Shown here one piece after another: positions 1 through 6,153 of a stretch of DNA of 7,792 bases; the first letter of the stretch is position 1; every line of letters starts with the position of its first letter. The translations under genes were made by a program, and so were the position numbers. This stretch comes from Rhodospirillaceae bacterium (GTDB taxonomy: Bacteria; Pseudomonadota; Alphaproteobacteria; Rhodospirillales; Magnetovibrionaceae): the NCBI GenBank assembly GCA_002401565.1, contig NVTL01000006.1, forward strand, positions 34,881 to 42,672, given 5' to 3'. Under the pieces are notes generated by a model. The model saw only the letters and a program-made list of their open reading frames with translations. It ran no database searches and was not told where the DNA came from.

Positions 1-609
1 GTCGTAAAACAGGGTTAGGTGCAATGCAATGTAAGGATCCGTGCAAAAGAGGGAACTCAAAAAAATCGAACAGAAACTGTTCAGCAAGCCAGTCGGTATA
101 TTCGGGACTGGCAAAAATACGTTCTAACTCTGGGGCATGTTTCGTTGCATAAGCTGAGTGCGTTCGAATGTTTCCCCACTTGTTTCCCACGAACGGGTAT
201 CGGTCTCCAATATTTTCTGCAAACGATAAGGCTGGCCAAAGAGGTTCTTGTTGCAAAGGGCTGGTTTTTAGTGGGTCACCTTTTTGAATAGGGTGGTGTA
301 ATTTACCTAGAAATGCACTTTCGTACCAATCAATCGCATCTTCGGCTTTTAAGGCAATACGTTGATAGTGAAGGGCGCTTTTTTCGGATATATTTCTTGT
401 TTGTTTATGAGACTCGGCAGAATTATCTGGCTTAGGATATTCATGAGGCAATAGTTCAACAAAACCAAAAACAAGAGTACGCTCATTTTTATCTCCATTT
501 CGCCACCAAGCCAAATGCAAAATAGCCCACGTATAATCATCAGGCACAAATTGGGAATCAAATGGCACTTCTAACAAGCGCTTAACTCGGCTTCTTTATG
601 TATTAGCAT
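1..609 (-). CDS. Unrecognised protein, 3' end off the window, probable frameshift near the start
   Basis: Reading leftward from base 574, one minus-strand frame stays open for about 190 codons and leaves the window at base 1. The stretch reads like genuine protein, with pieces such as DDYTWAILHLAWWRNGDKNE, LVFGFVELLPHEYPKP and LHCIAPNPVLR, rich in Trp and aromatics. It has no in-frame ATG and a stop at 598-596. An ATG at 609-607, preceded by GGGGAAAAGTA, opens a neighbouring frame (MLIHKEAELSAC) that stops at 573-571, just where the long frame takes over. One extra T in the TGTTAG run would join the two into MLIHKEAELSACLEVPFDSQ. I therefore read this as one gene starting at 609 with a single-base deletion or a sequencing error. 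Starts at GTG 568 or TTG 577 are possible but lack a ribosome binding site. No signal peptide or membrane helix is seen. I do not recognise the family and assign no function. Confidence 0.6.
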
Positions 610-735
610 TACTTTTCCCCACTGACGTCAACTCATTGATTGTCGAATCATCACGTATATTGCGTATGTATGAATAAAAATACAACCTATATAATGGGAT
701 CCGGCAGACCATCCAAAGCAGAGCTTAGAACAAAA

Positions 736-761
736 GAAATCAGTTCAACTCACTTGAGTTG
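736..761 (-). terminator. Possible weak terminator at the end of the lyase gene
   Basis: A 7-bp inverted repeat, CAACTCA-CT-TGAGTTG (746-761), spans the stop codon of the lyase-like gene. On the minus strand it is followed by AACTGATTTCTTTTG, which is T-rich but not a clean T run. The loop is only two bases, so the stem must open somewhat. It could end the minus-strand unit or be chance. Confidence 0.25.
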
Positions 762-1577
762 CTGTTCAATTATGCGAATATCCACATCTTCACGAGAATT
801 TCCATGGCGGATTTCATCATAATAGACAACCTGAGCCGTACCTAGGCCCTTGCTAACTTTCGTCCGATAGATGCCGTAAATGAAATAAACTTTATTTCGA
901 TGTGTTGTGCGCCCTTTCACTTCGGCTTTAAGTTCCCCATTGACCCAAACTCGGAAGTAGCCGTCACCATTAATTCGGTTACTCAGTTTATATTCGACAA
1001 CAATGTCGTGCCATTTACCGCGCAGGGCTTCCTTAGTAATCAGCGGAATGTTTTGAAAATCATCGTTCATGGTTTGGGCTTCTAAATTGTACCCACCGAA
1101 AGAGTTTTGAAACATGAACGTCGTTCTATACGAATCTTCTTCGCTAAATTGACCGAGAGCCACCTTGGTTGGGTGAATATTAGGATAGTCTTTTGGAAAA
1201 TAAATAGACCAGCCGTACCAACGTGTTTGCCCTTCAGTCTGATAACCGATCTGCCGACGTTCTGAGCGTTCTCGATCATTTTCACAGTCACTCCAAGAAC
1301 TTCGATCAGAACGCCCACAATCACCAGGTTGAACTTCAAACCGTTGGGACTGAGTTCCGCGCCGAACTGGATAGCCTTGCTCAATTCCACCCCACTGAAT
1401 ACCATAGCCCTTAGCACCGACAGGAGCGTTGGTCCGAAATGTCATGCCTTCAACGCTTCCGTCTGCGCTGGTTGTAACGCAACCCGTTGCAGAGAGCATT
1501 ATTGCGATTAGCGGCACAGTAGGTGATATCGCCCTTGTGATTTTGTTGATGAAAATATCATATGAGAACAGCAACAT
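750..1577 (-). CDS. Polysaccharide lyase-like lipoprotein (heparin lyase I-type fold)
   Basis: A 275-residue protein. The start is the ATG at 1577, because GGAGGG lies 7 bases upstream; a TTG five codons earlier overlaps that ribosome binding site. Residues 1-33 form a lipoprotein signal: a hydrophobic stretch (PLIAIMLSATGC) ending at Cys33, so the mature protein should be lipid-anchored. The body resembles the Polysacc_lyase family (heparin lyase I-like jelly roll): ERSERRQ at 104-109, RWYGWSIYFPKDYP at about 119-132, GKWHDIVVEYKL at 187-198, YFRVWVNGEL at 207-216 and YFIYGIYRTK at 231-240. Such proteins bind or cleave acidic polysaccharides, or are non-catalytic relatives. At the site where I would expect a Gln-x-His pair the sequence reads LGQFSEED, so activity is uncertain. 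Cys87 and Cys98 could form a disulfide. It lies 70 bases downstream of the Sel1 gene on the same strand and probably shares its transcript. Family confidence is good; substrate is unknown. Confidence 0.82.
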   Translation of the reverse strand: MLLFSYDIFINKITRAISPTVPLIAIMLSATGCVTTSADGSVEGMTFRTNAPVGAKGYGIQWGGIEQGYPVRRGTQSQRFEVQPGDCGRSDRSSWSDCENDRERSERRQIGYQTEGQTRWYGWSIYFPKDYPNIHPTKVALGQFSEEDSYRTTFMFQNSFGGYNLEAQTMNDDFQNIPLITKEALRGKWHDIVVEYKLSNRINGDGYFRVWVNGELKAEVKGRTTHRNKVYFIYGIYRTKVSKGLGTAQVVYYDEIRHGNSREDVDIRIIEQQLK

Positions 1578-1647
1578 TTCATTACCCTCCAATTTGTCTA
1601 ATCTAAGAATGGTTCGCCTAACCTGCCTCTTTCCATCTCAACTTGAG

Positions 1648-3030
1648 TCACCTACGTTCCACGCGCTCTTTATAGAATCTTTGGATGAATTCTTTCGCCC
1701 ATATCCTCTTTTTTATATCAATTTTTTGGTTCTTTAAAATTTGCAGATAAATAAGAGCTACATCCCTATTTTGAGGCAAATTCTTATTTCCGACATACAT
1801 ATTCTCAGCAACACGTTGCATTGAATACAAGTGCCCTAAATCGGCCGCCTTAATATAATAATCCCACTGATTTCCATCAATGAGTTCATTTTGTGCCATC
1901 AACCCCAATAGATAAGTCCCATATTTGGATTTATTTGCGGCTGATTTCTTGAGCCATATTTCAGCAACTTTTTCATTTGGAAGTACAAATCTATCTATTT
2001 GATGATTTAGATATAGTCTTCCCATATCAGCCTGTGCATCAGCAACGCCACAACGTGCCGCACGCTCGATCATCTTAGCTCCCGTAGCACCATATAAATA
2101 ATGGCTATCAAAACCTTGAAGTGGTTCCGTGAGACCATTTGCATCCATTATCGATGCTCTAATGTCTTTATACACTTTTAAATTTACGGTGAGGGCTGCA
2201 CAAAACGACCTGAAGAAAACGATATCTTTTCCAAGCCAATAATCAGCCCGCACATCGTTGTAATTATGAAGATCAATGAGATCATTGCATGCACGTTGAT
2301 AGTCTTTATTATTGAAGCGTTGAATAGCCTCCCGATAGGCCGAATCTTCTGAAACTCCACTAGGACACCATTCCGGTAAGGTTTCATTTTGTGCTTCATC
2401 AATTAGTCTTTGAGTCTCTTGTCTTCGTTTGTCACTCGCAATTCGTTTTTTTTCTGCTCGGGCGATAGCGGCAATCCGTTTTTCTTCCGCACGACGAGTT
2501 CTTTCAAGCTTCAAGCGTTCTTCTTCTTTTGCTTCCGCATCTGCGATCCGTTTTTTTTCTGCTCTATCACTTGCCGCCTGTCGCTCCGTTTCTACACGAC
2601 GCTCTTCCTCAAGCTTAAGGCACTCCTCTTCCGCACGACGAGCTTCCTCTTGTGCTTGTTGTTGTTTCTCGTTTGCTACGCGTTTTTCTTCAACAGCCCT
2701 TTTTTCTTCAATTTTTCGAGCTTTCTCAATTCGTTGTTTTTCCTCTGCCAGCCTTCGCCGTTCATCTTCTTTCTTCTTATCAGCTTGCTCAACTTCATCT
2801 AATTTGGGTGAATTGGATGGCTTCTTGGGGAGAACTACTTGAGGAGGCGGAGGAGGGTTTTCTGCCGTTGTAGGGGCGGTGTTTTTTTTAAGCTCTTTTT
2901 CAAAATTTTGAAGAACTCCTTTGAGCTGCCCAAAAGGGTTCCCATCTTCAAATTGAGCATATGCAGGCATTGAAAATGTTCCAATAAGAATTGCGGACAT
3001 AATAATTGGTGTGCGAAATAGGTTTTTCAT
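1648..3030 (-). CDS. Secreted coiled-coil protein with C-terminal Sel1-like repeats
   Basis: A 460-residue protein. Residues 1-25 form a Sec signal peptide with a cleavage motif AYA|QF, and no later membrane helix is seen, so it is probably periplasmic. Next come a proline-rich linker (PPPPPQ, 59-64) and a very charged Lys/Glu/Arg/Ala region at about 78-213 (blocks such as RRAEEKRIA and AEKKRIA) expected to form a long coiled coil or single helix, like the TolA stalk. The C-terminal half (about 220-460) is globular, with helical repeats at about 328-435 of the Sel1/TPR type (DAQADMGRLYLN, TYLLGLMAQ, YYIKAADLGH). Sel1 repeats usually scaffold protein contacts. Five cysteines at 222-327 could form disulfides. 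The start is ATG 3030. The best Shine-Dalgarno, AGGAGG, sits an unusually long 14 bases upstream, and an in-frame TAG inside that gap excludes a longer start. It lies between the one-helix membrane protein and the lyase-like lipoprotein on the same strand. Specific function unknown. Confidence 0.85.
   Translation of the reverse strand: MKNLFRTPIIMSAILIGTFSMPAYAQFEDGNPFGQLKGVLQNFEKELKKNTAPTTAENPPPPPQVVLPKKPSNSPKLDEVEQADKKKEDERRRLAEEKQRIEKARKIEEKRAVEEKRVANEKQQQAQEEARRAEEECLKLEEERRVETERQAASDRAEKKRIADAEAKEEERLKLERTRRAEEKRIAAIARAEKKRIASDKRRQETQRLIDEAQNETLPEWCPSGVSEDSAYREAIQRFNNKDYQRACNDLIDLHNYNDVRADYWLGKDIVFFRSFCAALTVNLKVYKDIRASIMDANGLTEPLQGFDSHYLYGATGAKMIERAARCGVADAQADMGRLYLNHQIDRFVLPNEKVAEIWLKKSAANKSKYGTYLLGLMAQNELIDGNQWDYYIKAADLGHLYSMQRVAENMYVGNKNLPQNRDVALIYLQILKNQKIDIKKRIWAKEFIQRFYKERVERR
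2444..2642. repeat. Short internal direct repeats in the coiled-coil coding region
   Basis: CGTTTTTTTTCTGCTC occurs identically at 2444-2459 and 2549-2564, and CTTCCGCACGACGAG at 2484-2498 and 2628-2642. On the coding strand they encode repeated RAEKKRI and RRAEE units of the charged helix. The first pair includes runs of eight A on the coding strand. They probably arose by internal duplication of the stalk and could allow length change by slippage or recombination. Confidence 0.75.
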
Positions 3031-3120
3031 AACTCTCTAAACAACCTCCTTTTATGACAAAATACATAGACTCAAAAAACACCGTAGAGTTCCTAATTTG
3101 AAATATTAAACTTACCTCAC

Positions 3121-3462
3121 TCATTGTTTCATTTGAATTTTTGCGAATCTCGAACAATCTATATTGGAAAATTTCACGGTAATTTGGTTTTCATACCAGA
3201 TGCCTTCAGCTTCATGTTTTGAAGCTAGGCCAGCATTTACAAACTTGCTAACAAAGGCATCTCGGTTTTCCCTGCAAGCTTCAAATTCCGCAGAGTTTCC
3301 ACCAAAAAAGAGCGCCCAAGCTCCATAAATCCCCATACAAACAGCGGCAATAATTATCCAACCGATAATAATTTCTGAGGTTTCAGGTGGCTTCTCATGT
3401 GCGTTTTCAGCTTCCACTTTCAGGTTGCCAGTATTGAAGTTATCTTTATCAAGTTCAGCCAT
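3121..3462 (-). CDS. Small single-pass membrane protein of unknown function
   Basis: A 113-residue protein. An acidic, polar N-terminal segment (1-30) is followed by one hydrophobic helix at about 31-53 (IIIGWIIIAAVCMGIYGAWA and onward) and a C-terminal domain of about 60 residues with Cys63 and Cys103. There are few positive charges near the helix, so topology is hard to call; the cysteine pair favours a periplasmic C-terminus. The ATG at 3462 is preceded by GGGGGC about 5 bases upstream, and an extended -10 promoter lies just ahead, so this looks like the first gene of the minus-strand unit. The Sel1 gene follows after a 90-base gap. The upstream ATG overlapping GGGGGC is out of frame. I do not recognise the family. 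A helper or anchor for the secreted Sel1 protein is possible from position only. Confidence 0.72.
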   Translation of the reverse strand: MAELDKDNFNTGNLKVEAENAHEKPPETSEIIIGWIIIAAVCMGIYGAWALFFGGNSAEFEACRENRDAFVSKFVNAGLASKHEAEGIWYENQITVKFSNIDCSRFAKIQMKQ

Positions 3463-3475
3463 ATCGCCCCCATAT

Positions 3476-3489
3476 TTATTTCGAAATAA
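3476..3489. promoter_or_regulatory. 14-bp perfect palindrome in the divergent control region
   Basis: TTATTTCGAAATAA reads the same on both strands. It lies between the minus-strand -10 element and the start codon at 3462, covering the expected transcription start near 3482. That is a position where a bound dimeric repressor would block transcription. It could also form a small hairpin in the short leader. No known operator is matched. Confidence 0.35.
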
Positions 3490-3516
3490 TTATAACAACT
3501 TGAAAACACATGATAA
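3489..3516 (-). promoter_or_regulatory. Sigma-70-type promoter for the minus-strand envelope genes
   Basis: On the minus strand a perfect TATAAT lies at 3494-3489, preceded by TGT, which gives the extended -10 form TGnTATAAT. A -35-like TTATCA (4 of 6 to TTGACA) lies at 3516-3511 with a 16-base spacer. Transcription would begin near 3482 and leave a leader of about 20 bases before ATG 3462. The -35 touches the dyad at 3516-3534, so a protein bound there could act on this promoter. Confidence 0.55.
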
Positions 3517-3534
3517 CTAGGGCAAATCCCTAGT
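3516..3534. promoter_or_regulatory. Candidate operator: 7-bp dyad between divergent operons
   Basis: ACTAGGG-CAAAT-CCCTAGT is a perfect 7-bp inverted repeat with a 5-base centre. Flanking TAAC and GTTA extend the symmetry with one offset base. It abuts the -35 of the minus-strand promoter and lies about 60-80 bases upstream of the kinase start. A weak plus-strand -10 (TATTCT at 3557-3562) is about 23 bases downstream. This is a natural site for an activator serving both directions. The FixJ-family regulator encoded at 5240-5800 is an obvious candidate, but that link is inference. Confidence 0.45.
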
Positions 3535-3596
3535 GTTAATGATCACCAAAGAGAGTTATTCTATTCTACCGATTCTCGAATAAGGAATATTGTGGA

Positions 3597-5243
3597 ATGT
3601 TGAATATGTGCAGGTCTGACGTTTTTCTGTACATTTATCGTTCTGTCCTGTTCGTCATCATGTTTTGGATGGTTTGGCATTTTTCAGCATTTTTCAACGT
3701 CATGCCGGGCTCAACAGTGGTCAGTGCCTTTTATCCTGCCCCCGGATTTTCAATAGCTTTCATCGCAATTTTTGGTTGGCGCTATATCCCCATTGTCTTT
3801 CTTGCTGCTTTTTATGGGGCGGCGCCAGATATCATACCGTTCGATATGCCGATTCATATCTGGGTCAACGATATTCGACAAGGGCTGGTTTACGGACTTG
3901 CAGGGTTGATATTAGGTCGGCTCCTCAAGGGAGAACCTGCTCTCACAAACACCCGAAATGTGCTTCTATTTTTGATGGTCGCGATTGGGGCCTCATTAAT
4001 TTCGGCAACTGTTGCAATAACAAACTATTGGTATTTTGATATCATTCCACCCAAGATATTTCTTAACGTTTTCTTTTCTTTCTGGGCCGGTGATTGCACT
4101 GGCATCCTGATGGCAACCCCGTTGGCTCTTCTAGCTTTCAGAAATTGGGAATACGGTCAGTTGTGGAAACAAATTGGTGGATACCTAAAAAGGAATGCAA
4201 CTCACGTTTTGATCGCCTTGATTTTTCCTGTTGTCGTTTCAGGAATAGCCTTTTCATACATTGCGCTTACTTCAGAGGCGGTTAATTTTTCTTATCTTAT
4301 GCTTATTCCAATTGTGTGGATTGCGGCAACTTTAGGAGCAAGCTTGGGGGCACTCTCGGCTCTCGTTGGAAACCTTTCTGCGGCAGGAACCTACAGCCTT
4401 TTACAAGGCAATGTTTATACCCCAACAGAAATGCAGGTCCTGTTTGCTGTCGCAGCAGGCATTGGACTCATCGTAGGTGCATCGCGAAATGATCGGCTTA
4501 AAGCTGAAGCTCTGGCAAAAGAAAAAGAGACGGCAATGGCCCATCTTTCTCGTTTAGCTTCTATTGGGGAACTCGGTACAAGTATCGCACACGAAATTGC
4601 CACGCCCCTTCAAGTCGCCTCAACAAATTCACAGCTTGCTATCAAACGCCTTAAAGAAAACAGTGAAGATAATTACTCTGACATCATTCACTATCAGGCT
4701 GAAGTCCAGAGTGCGATTGAACGCGCAACTGAGATCCATAAGCGAATACGTGGTTTTGCTCGAGGAAGTGGTGAGATTAAAATTCAACCCATTGATTTAT
4801 CAGAAGCCGTTAACGGTGCCCTGCATCTTTTGGAAGGTGACATTACGCAATCCGAAGTCTTGATCGATTTTAATCCCAAACCTAACCTGCCCAAAGTGGA
4901 TGCAAATTTAATCGGCATGCAACAAGTGTATGTAAACTTAATCAAGAACAGCATTGTTGCCATTGAAACGAATGGGGCTGGCGATGGCAAAATTAATATT
5001 ACCATTACCGCCCATGATAACAGCATTCAAGTTAGCGTTGAGGACAATGGAACTGGCCTTACCAACGGAGAAGAAAAATGCGTTTTTGATAGTTTTTACA
5101 CCACCCAAGAAGAAGGGCTGGGGTTAGGGCTTGCGATTTGCAAAACGACCCTTGAAGGCATAGGTGGACATATTAAGGCAGAAAGCACACCGACGGGAGC
5201 ACGTTTCATCACAATAATGCCTATGTCGAGACAAACGTCATGA
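3597..5243 (+). CDS. MASE1-domain membrane sensor histidine kinase
   Basis: A 548-residue protein with an N-terminal MASE1 integral membrane sensor at about 10-295. It has around eight hydrophobic helices and typical MASE1 pieces (FYPAPGFSIAFIAIFG at 45-60, FWAGDCTGILMATPLAL at 162-178). The ligand of most MASE1 sensors is unknown. A short linker helix (299-317) leads to the dimerisation and phosphoacceptor domain, ASIGELGTSIAHEIATPLQV at 321-340 with His332 as phosphoacceptor. The ATPase domain has its N box at 445-455 (N447 and N451 in VNLIKNS), G1 box VEDNGTG at 481-487, F-box region FDSFYTT and G2 box EGLGLGLAI at 506-514. All catalytic boxes look intact, and no PAS or receiver domain is present. 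The likely start is ATG 3597 with AAGGA 10 bases upstream; ATG 3606 is an alternative. The stop overlaps the regulator start by 4 bases, so the two should be coupled and form a phosphotransfer pair. Confidence 0.93.
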   Translation: MLNMCRSDVFLYIYRSVLFVIMFWMVWHFSAFFNVMPGSTVVSAFYPAPGFSIAFIAIFGWRYIPIVFLAAFYGAAPDIIPFDMPIHIWVNDIRQGLVYGLAGLILGRLLKGEPALTNTRNVLLFLMVAIGASLISATVAITNYWYFDIIPPKIFLNVFFSFWAGDCTGILMATPLALLAFRNWEYGQLWKQIGGYLKRNATHVLIALIFPVVVSGIAFSYIALTSEAVNFSYLMLIPIVWIAATLGASLGALSALVGNLSAAGTYSLLQGNVYTPTEMQVLFAVAAGIGLIVGASRNDRLKAEALAKEKETAMAHLSRLASIGELGTSIAHEIATPLQVASTNSQLAIKRLKENSEDNYSDIIHYQAEVQSAIERATEIHKRIRGFARGSGEIKIQPIDLSEAVNGALHLLEGDITQSEVLIDFNPKPNLPKVDANLIGMQQVYVNLIKNSIVAIETNGAGDGKINITITAHDNSIQVSVEDNGTGLTNGEEKCVFDSFYTTQEEGLGLGLAICKTTLEGIGGHIKAESTPTGARFITIMPMSRQTS

Positions 5244-5800
5244 TAAATGATGCTGTCATTCATATTGTTGATGATGATGAACCGCTTCGTCGTTCATTAG
5301 GTGAGCTCTTTAAGACTGAAGGTTTCCAAGTTCAACTTTATGAAAGTGCAGAGGCCTTTCTTGAAAAAGAACTGCCTTTAAAACCGGGTTGCATAATTTT
5401 GGACCTACGCTTACCCGATATGAGTGGTATGGAAATTCAGGCCGCTATAGTGGAGCGCAATATTCACTTGCCAATTCTTTTTCTCACTGGCCATGGAAAA
5501 ATTCACACAGCCGTTGAAGCCATCAAACGCGGCGCTATGGATTTCTTAGAAAAACCAATAGACAACGACATACTGGTCGCAACTGTGCGCGATGCAGTTA
5601 AACGGAGCGCAGCCCTTACTTGGAAGGCCGACGCTCTTTCAAAGCTAACGTTAAGAGAACGTGAATTAATTTCTTTCATAGAACGAAACACGCCCAACAA
5701 AGAAATTGCTCATCAGTTAGATGTGTCAATTAAGACTGTCGAGTTTCACAAACGAAATATTTCTGAAAAAATTGATCTTAAGATGTTCCGTCAAACATAA
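5240..5800 (+). CDS. FixJ-family two-component response regulator
   Basis: A 186-residue protein. The receiver domain (about 5-120) has acidic residues D11-D13 in VDDDE, phosphoacceptor Asp55 in IILDLRLPDMSG, Thr83 in FLTGHG and Lys105 in FLEKPID, all intact. The C-terminal LuxR/FixJ helix-turn-helix starts near 135 (LTLRERELISFIERN, then NKEIAHQLDVSIKTVEFHKR as the DNA-contact region). The ATG overlaps the kinase stop (ATGA), which implies translational coupling and a cognate pair. The protein ends at KIDLKMFRQT, several residues short of the usual last helix of this family (normally a further ELV-type stretch), so dimerisation of the DNA-binding domain may be altered. The stop directly follows and no simple downstream frame restores the helix. 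The target is unknown; the dyad at 3516-3534 is a candidate site. No clear terminator follows before the structured region. Confidence 0.92.
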   Translation: MINDAVIHIVDDDEPLRRSLGELFKTEGFQVQLYESAEAFLEKELPLKPGCIILDLRLPDMSGMEIQAAIVERNIHLPILFLTGHGKIHTAVEAIKRGAMDFLEKPIDNDILVATVRDAVKRSAALTWKADALSKLTLRERELISFIERNTPNKEIAHQLDVSIKTVEFHKRNISEKIDLKMFRQT

Positions 5801-5864
5801 GCCGATTATGGATGCTAAAGACAAACAACTTAATTTCTCCGGCCCCATTCCCAAAAAAACTCAA

Positions 5865-6120
5865 AATAACACTTCACTTCCTCTAACGAGCTGATTTAAA
5901 GTGTTATTGGAGCTGGTACGCACAGCTCTGGGGCGTAGTAACCCCAACACTAGCGGTTGATATCGACCGTAATGATATCCCTGACCTCAGCGGTCGGGGA
6001 GCCTGTGGCGTATGTCCAGGTTCTCCGAACTAAAGGCCACAGGGACCAGCTAGTGTTGGTTTACTAACTCCCCGATCACCAGAGATCATTTGAGTTCACC
6101 TTACGGGGGCGCACCGTAAG
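5865..6120 (+). ncRNA. Candidate structured RNA with cloverleaf core, family not recognised
   Basis: The plus strand here folds almost completely by eye. AATAACACTT (5865-5874) pairs with AAGTGTTATT (5899-5908). GAGCTG (5910-5915) pairs with CAGCTC (5923-5928). A long-range stem has CCAACACTAGC (5944-5954) with GCTAGTGTTGG (6049-6059), continued by TAGTAA (5936-5941) with TTACTA (6061-6066) and GGGG (5930-5933) with CCCC (6070-6073). This stem encloses three hairpins: GGTTG-ATAT-CGACC (5955-5968), a 9-bp stem around loop TCAGC (5978-6000), and CCTGTGGC with GCCACAGG (6002-6009/6036-6043) containing GTTC-TCC-GAAC. A last hairpin pairs CTTACGG with CCGTAAG (6100-6106/6114-6120). No poly-U run follows, so it may be a 5' leader of the lipoprotein gene at 6154 rather than a free RNA. 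A weak promoter-like pair (TTCACT 5873, TTAAAG 5896) would start RNA near 5908. It does not look like tmRNA, RNase P, SRP RNA or a riboswitch I know. The exact ends are uncertain. Confidence 0.55.
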
Positions 6121-6126
6121 CTCTGA

Positions 6127-6142
6127 CCTCATTTTGAGGGAG
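6127..6142 (+). promoter_or_regulatory. Hairpin masking the ribosome binding site of the 6154 gene
   Basis: CCTCA-TTT-TGAGG (6127-6139) is a 5-bp hairpin whose right arm contains part of the only Shine-Dalgarno-like sequence of the next gene (GAGGGAG, 6136-6142). When formed it would hinder ribosome binding. Its place right after the structured region fits an expression platform of a translational switch, but no competing anti-hairpin is proven. Confidence 0.4.
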
Positions 6143-6153
6143 TTTTGACATTA

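Noticed and set aside
19..291. A plus-strand frame of 90 codons at the left edge.
   Set aside because: It starts at GTG without a ribosome binding site and lies opposite the long minus-strand frame, whose sequence is much more protein-like.
623..650. TGACGTCA and TGATT-GTCG-AATCA small palindromes near 623-650.
   Set aside because: Short dyads of this size are expected by chance and have no clear relation to a promoter or gene end.
660..695. A perfect TATAAT at 690-695 on the plus strand.
   Set aside because: No -35 lies at normal distance (TTGCGT is 24 bases away), and it would only yield antisense RNA into the lyase gene.
2410..2873. Long plus-strand frames rich in Phe/Ser/Leu opposite the Sel1 gene.
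   Set aside because: They are antisense shadows of the repetitive Lys/Glu/Arg-coding region and have no ribosome binding sites or protein-like composition.
5808..5894. A 28-codon plus-strand frame (starts MDAKDKQLNF) just after the regulator gene.
   Set aside because: It has no ribosome binding site, its composition is unremarkable and it runs into the 10-bp inverted repeat of the structured RNA. Joining it to the regulator by a frameshift does not restore the missing helix.
5930..6073. Idea that the structured region is a group I intron, 6S RNA or tmRNA.
   Set aside because: TTCTCCGAACTAAA only loosely recalls a group I core element and there are no tRNA or coding exons around it. No tag-peptide frame or tRNA-like ends are present. 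The branched cloverleaf does not match the single bubble of 6S RNA.
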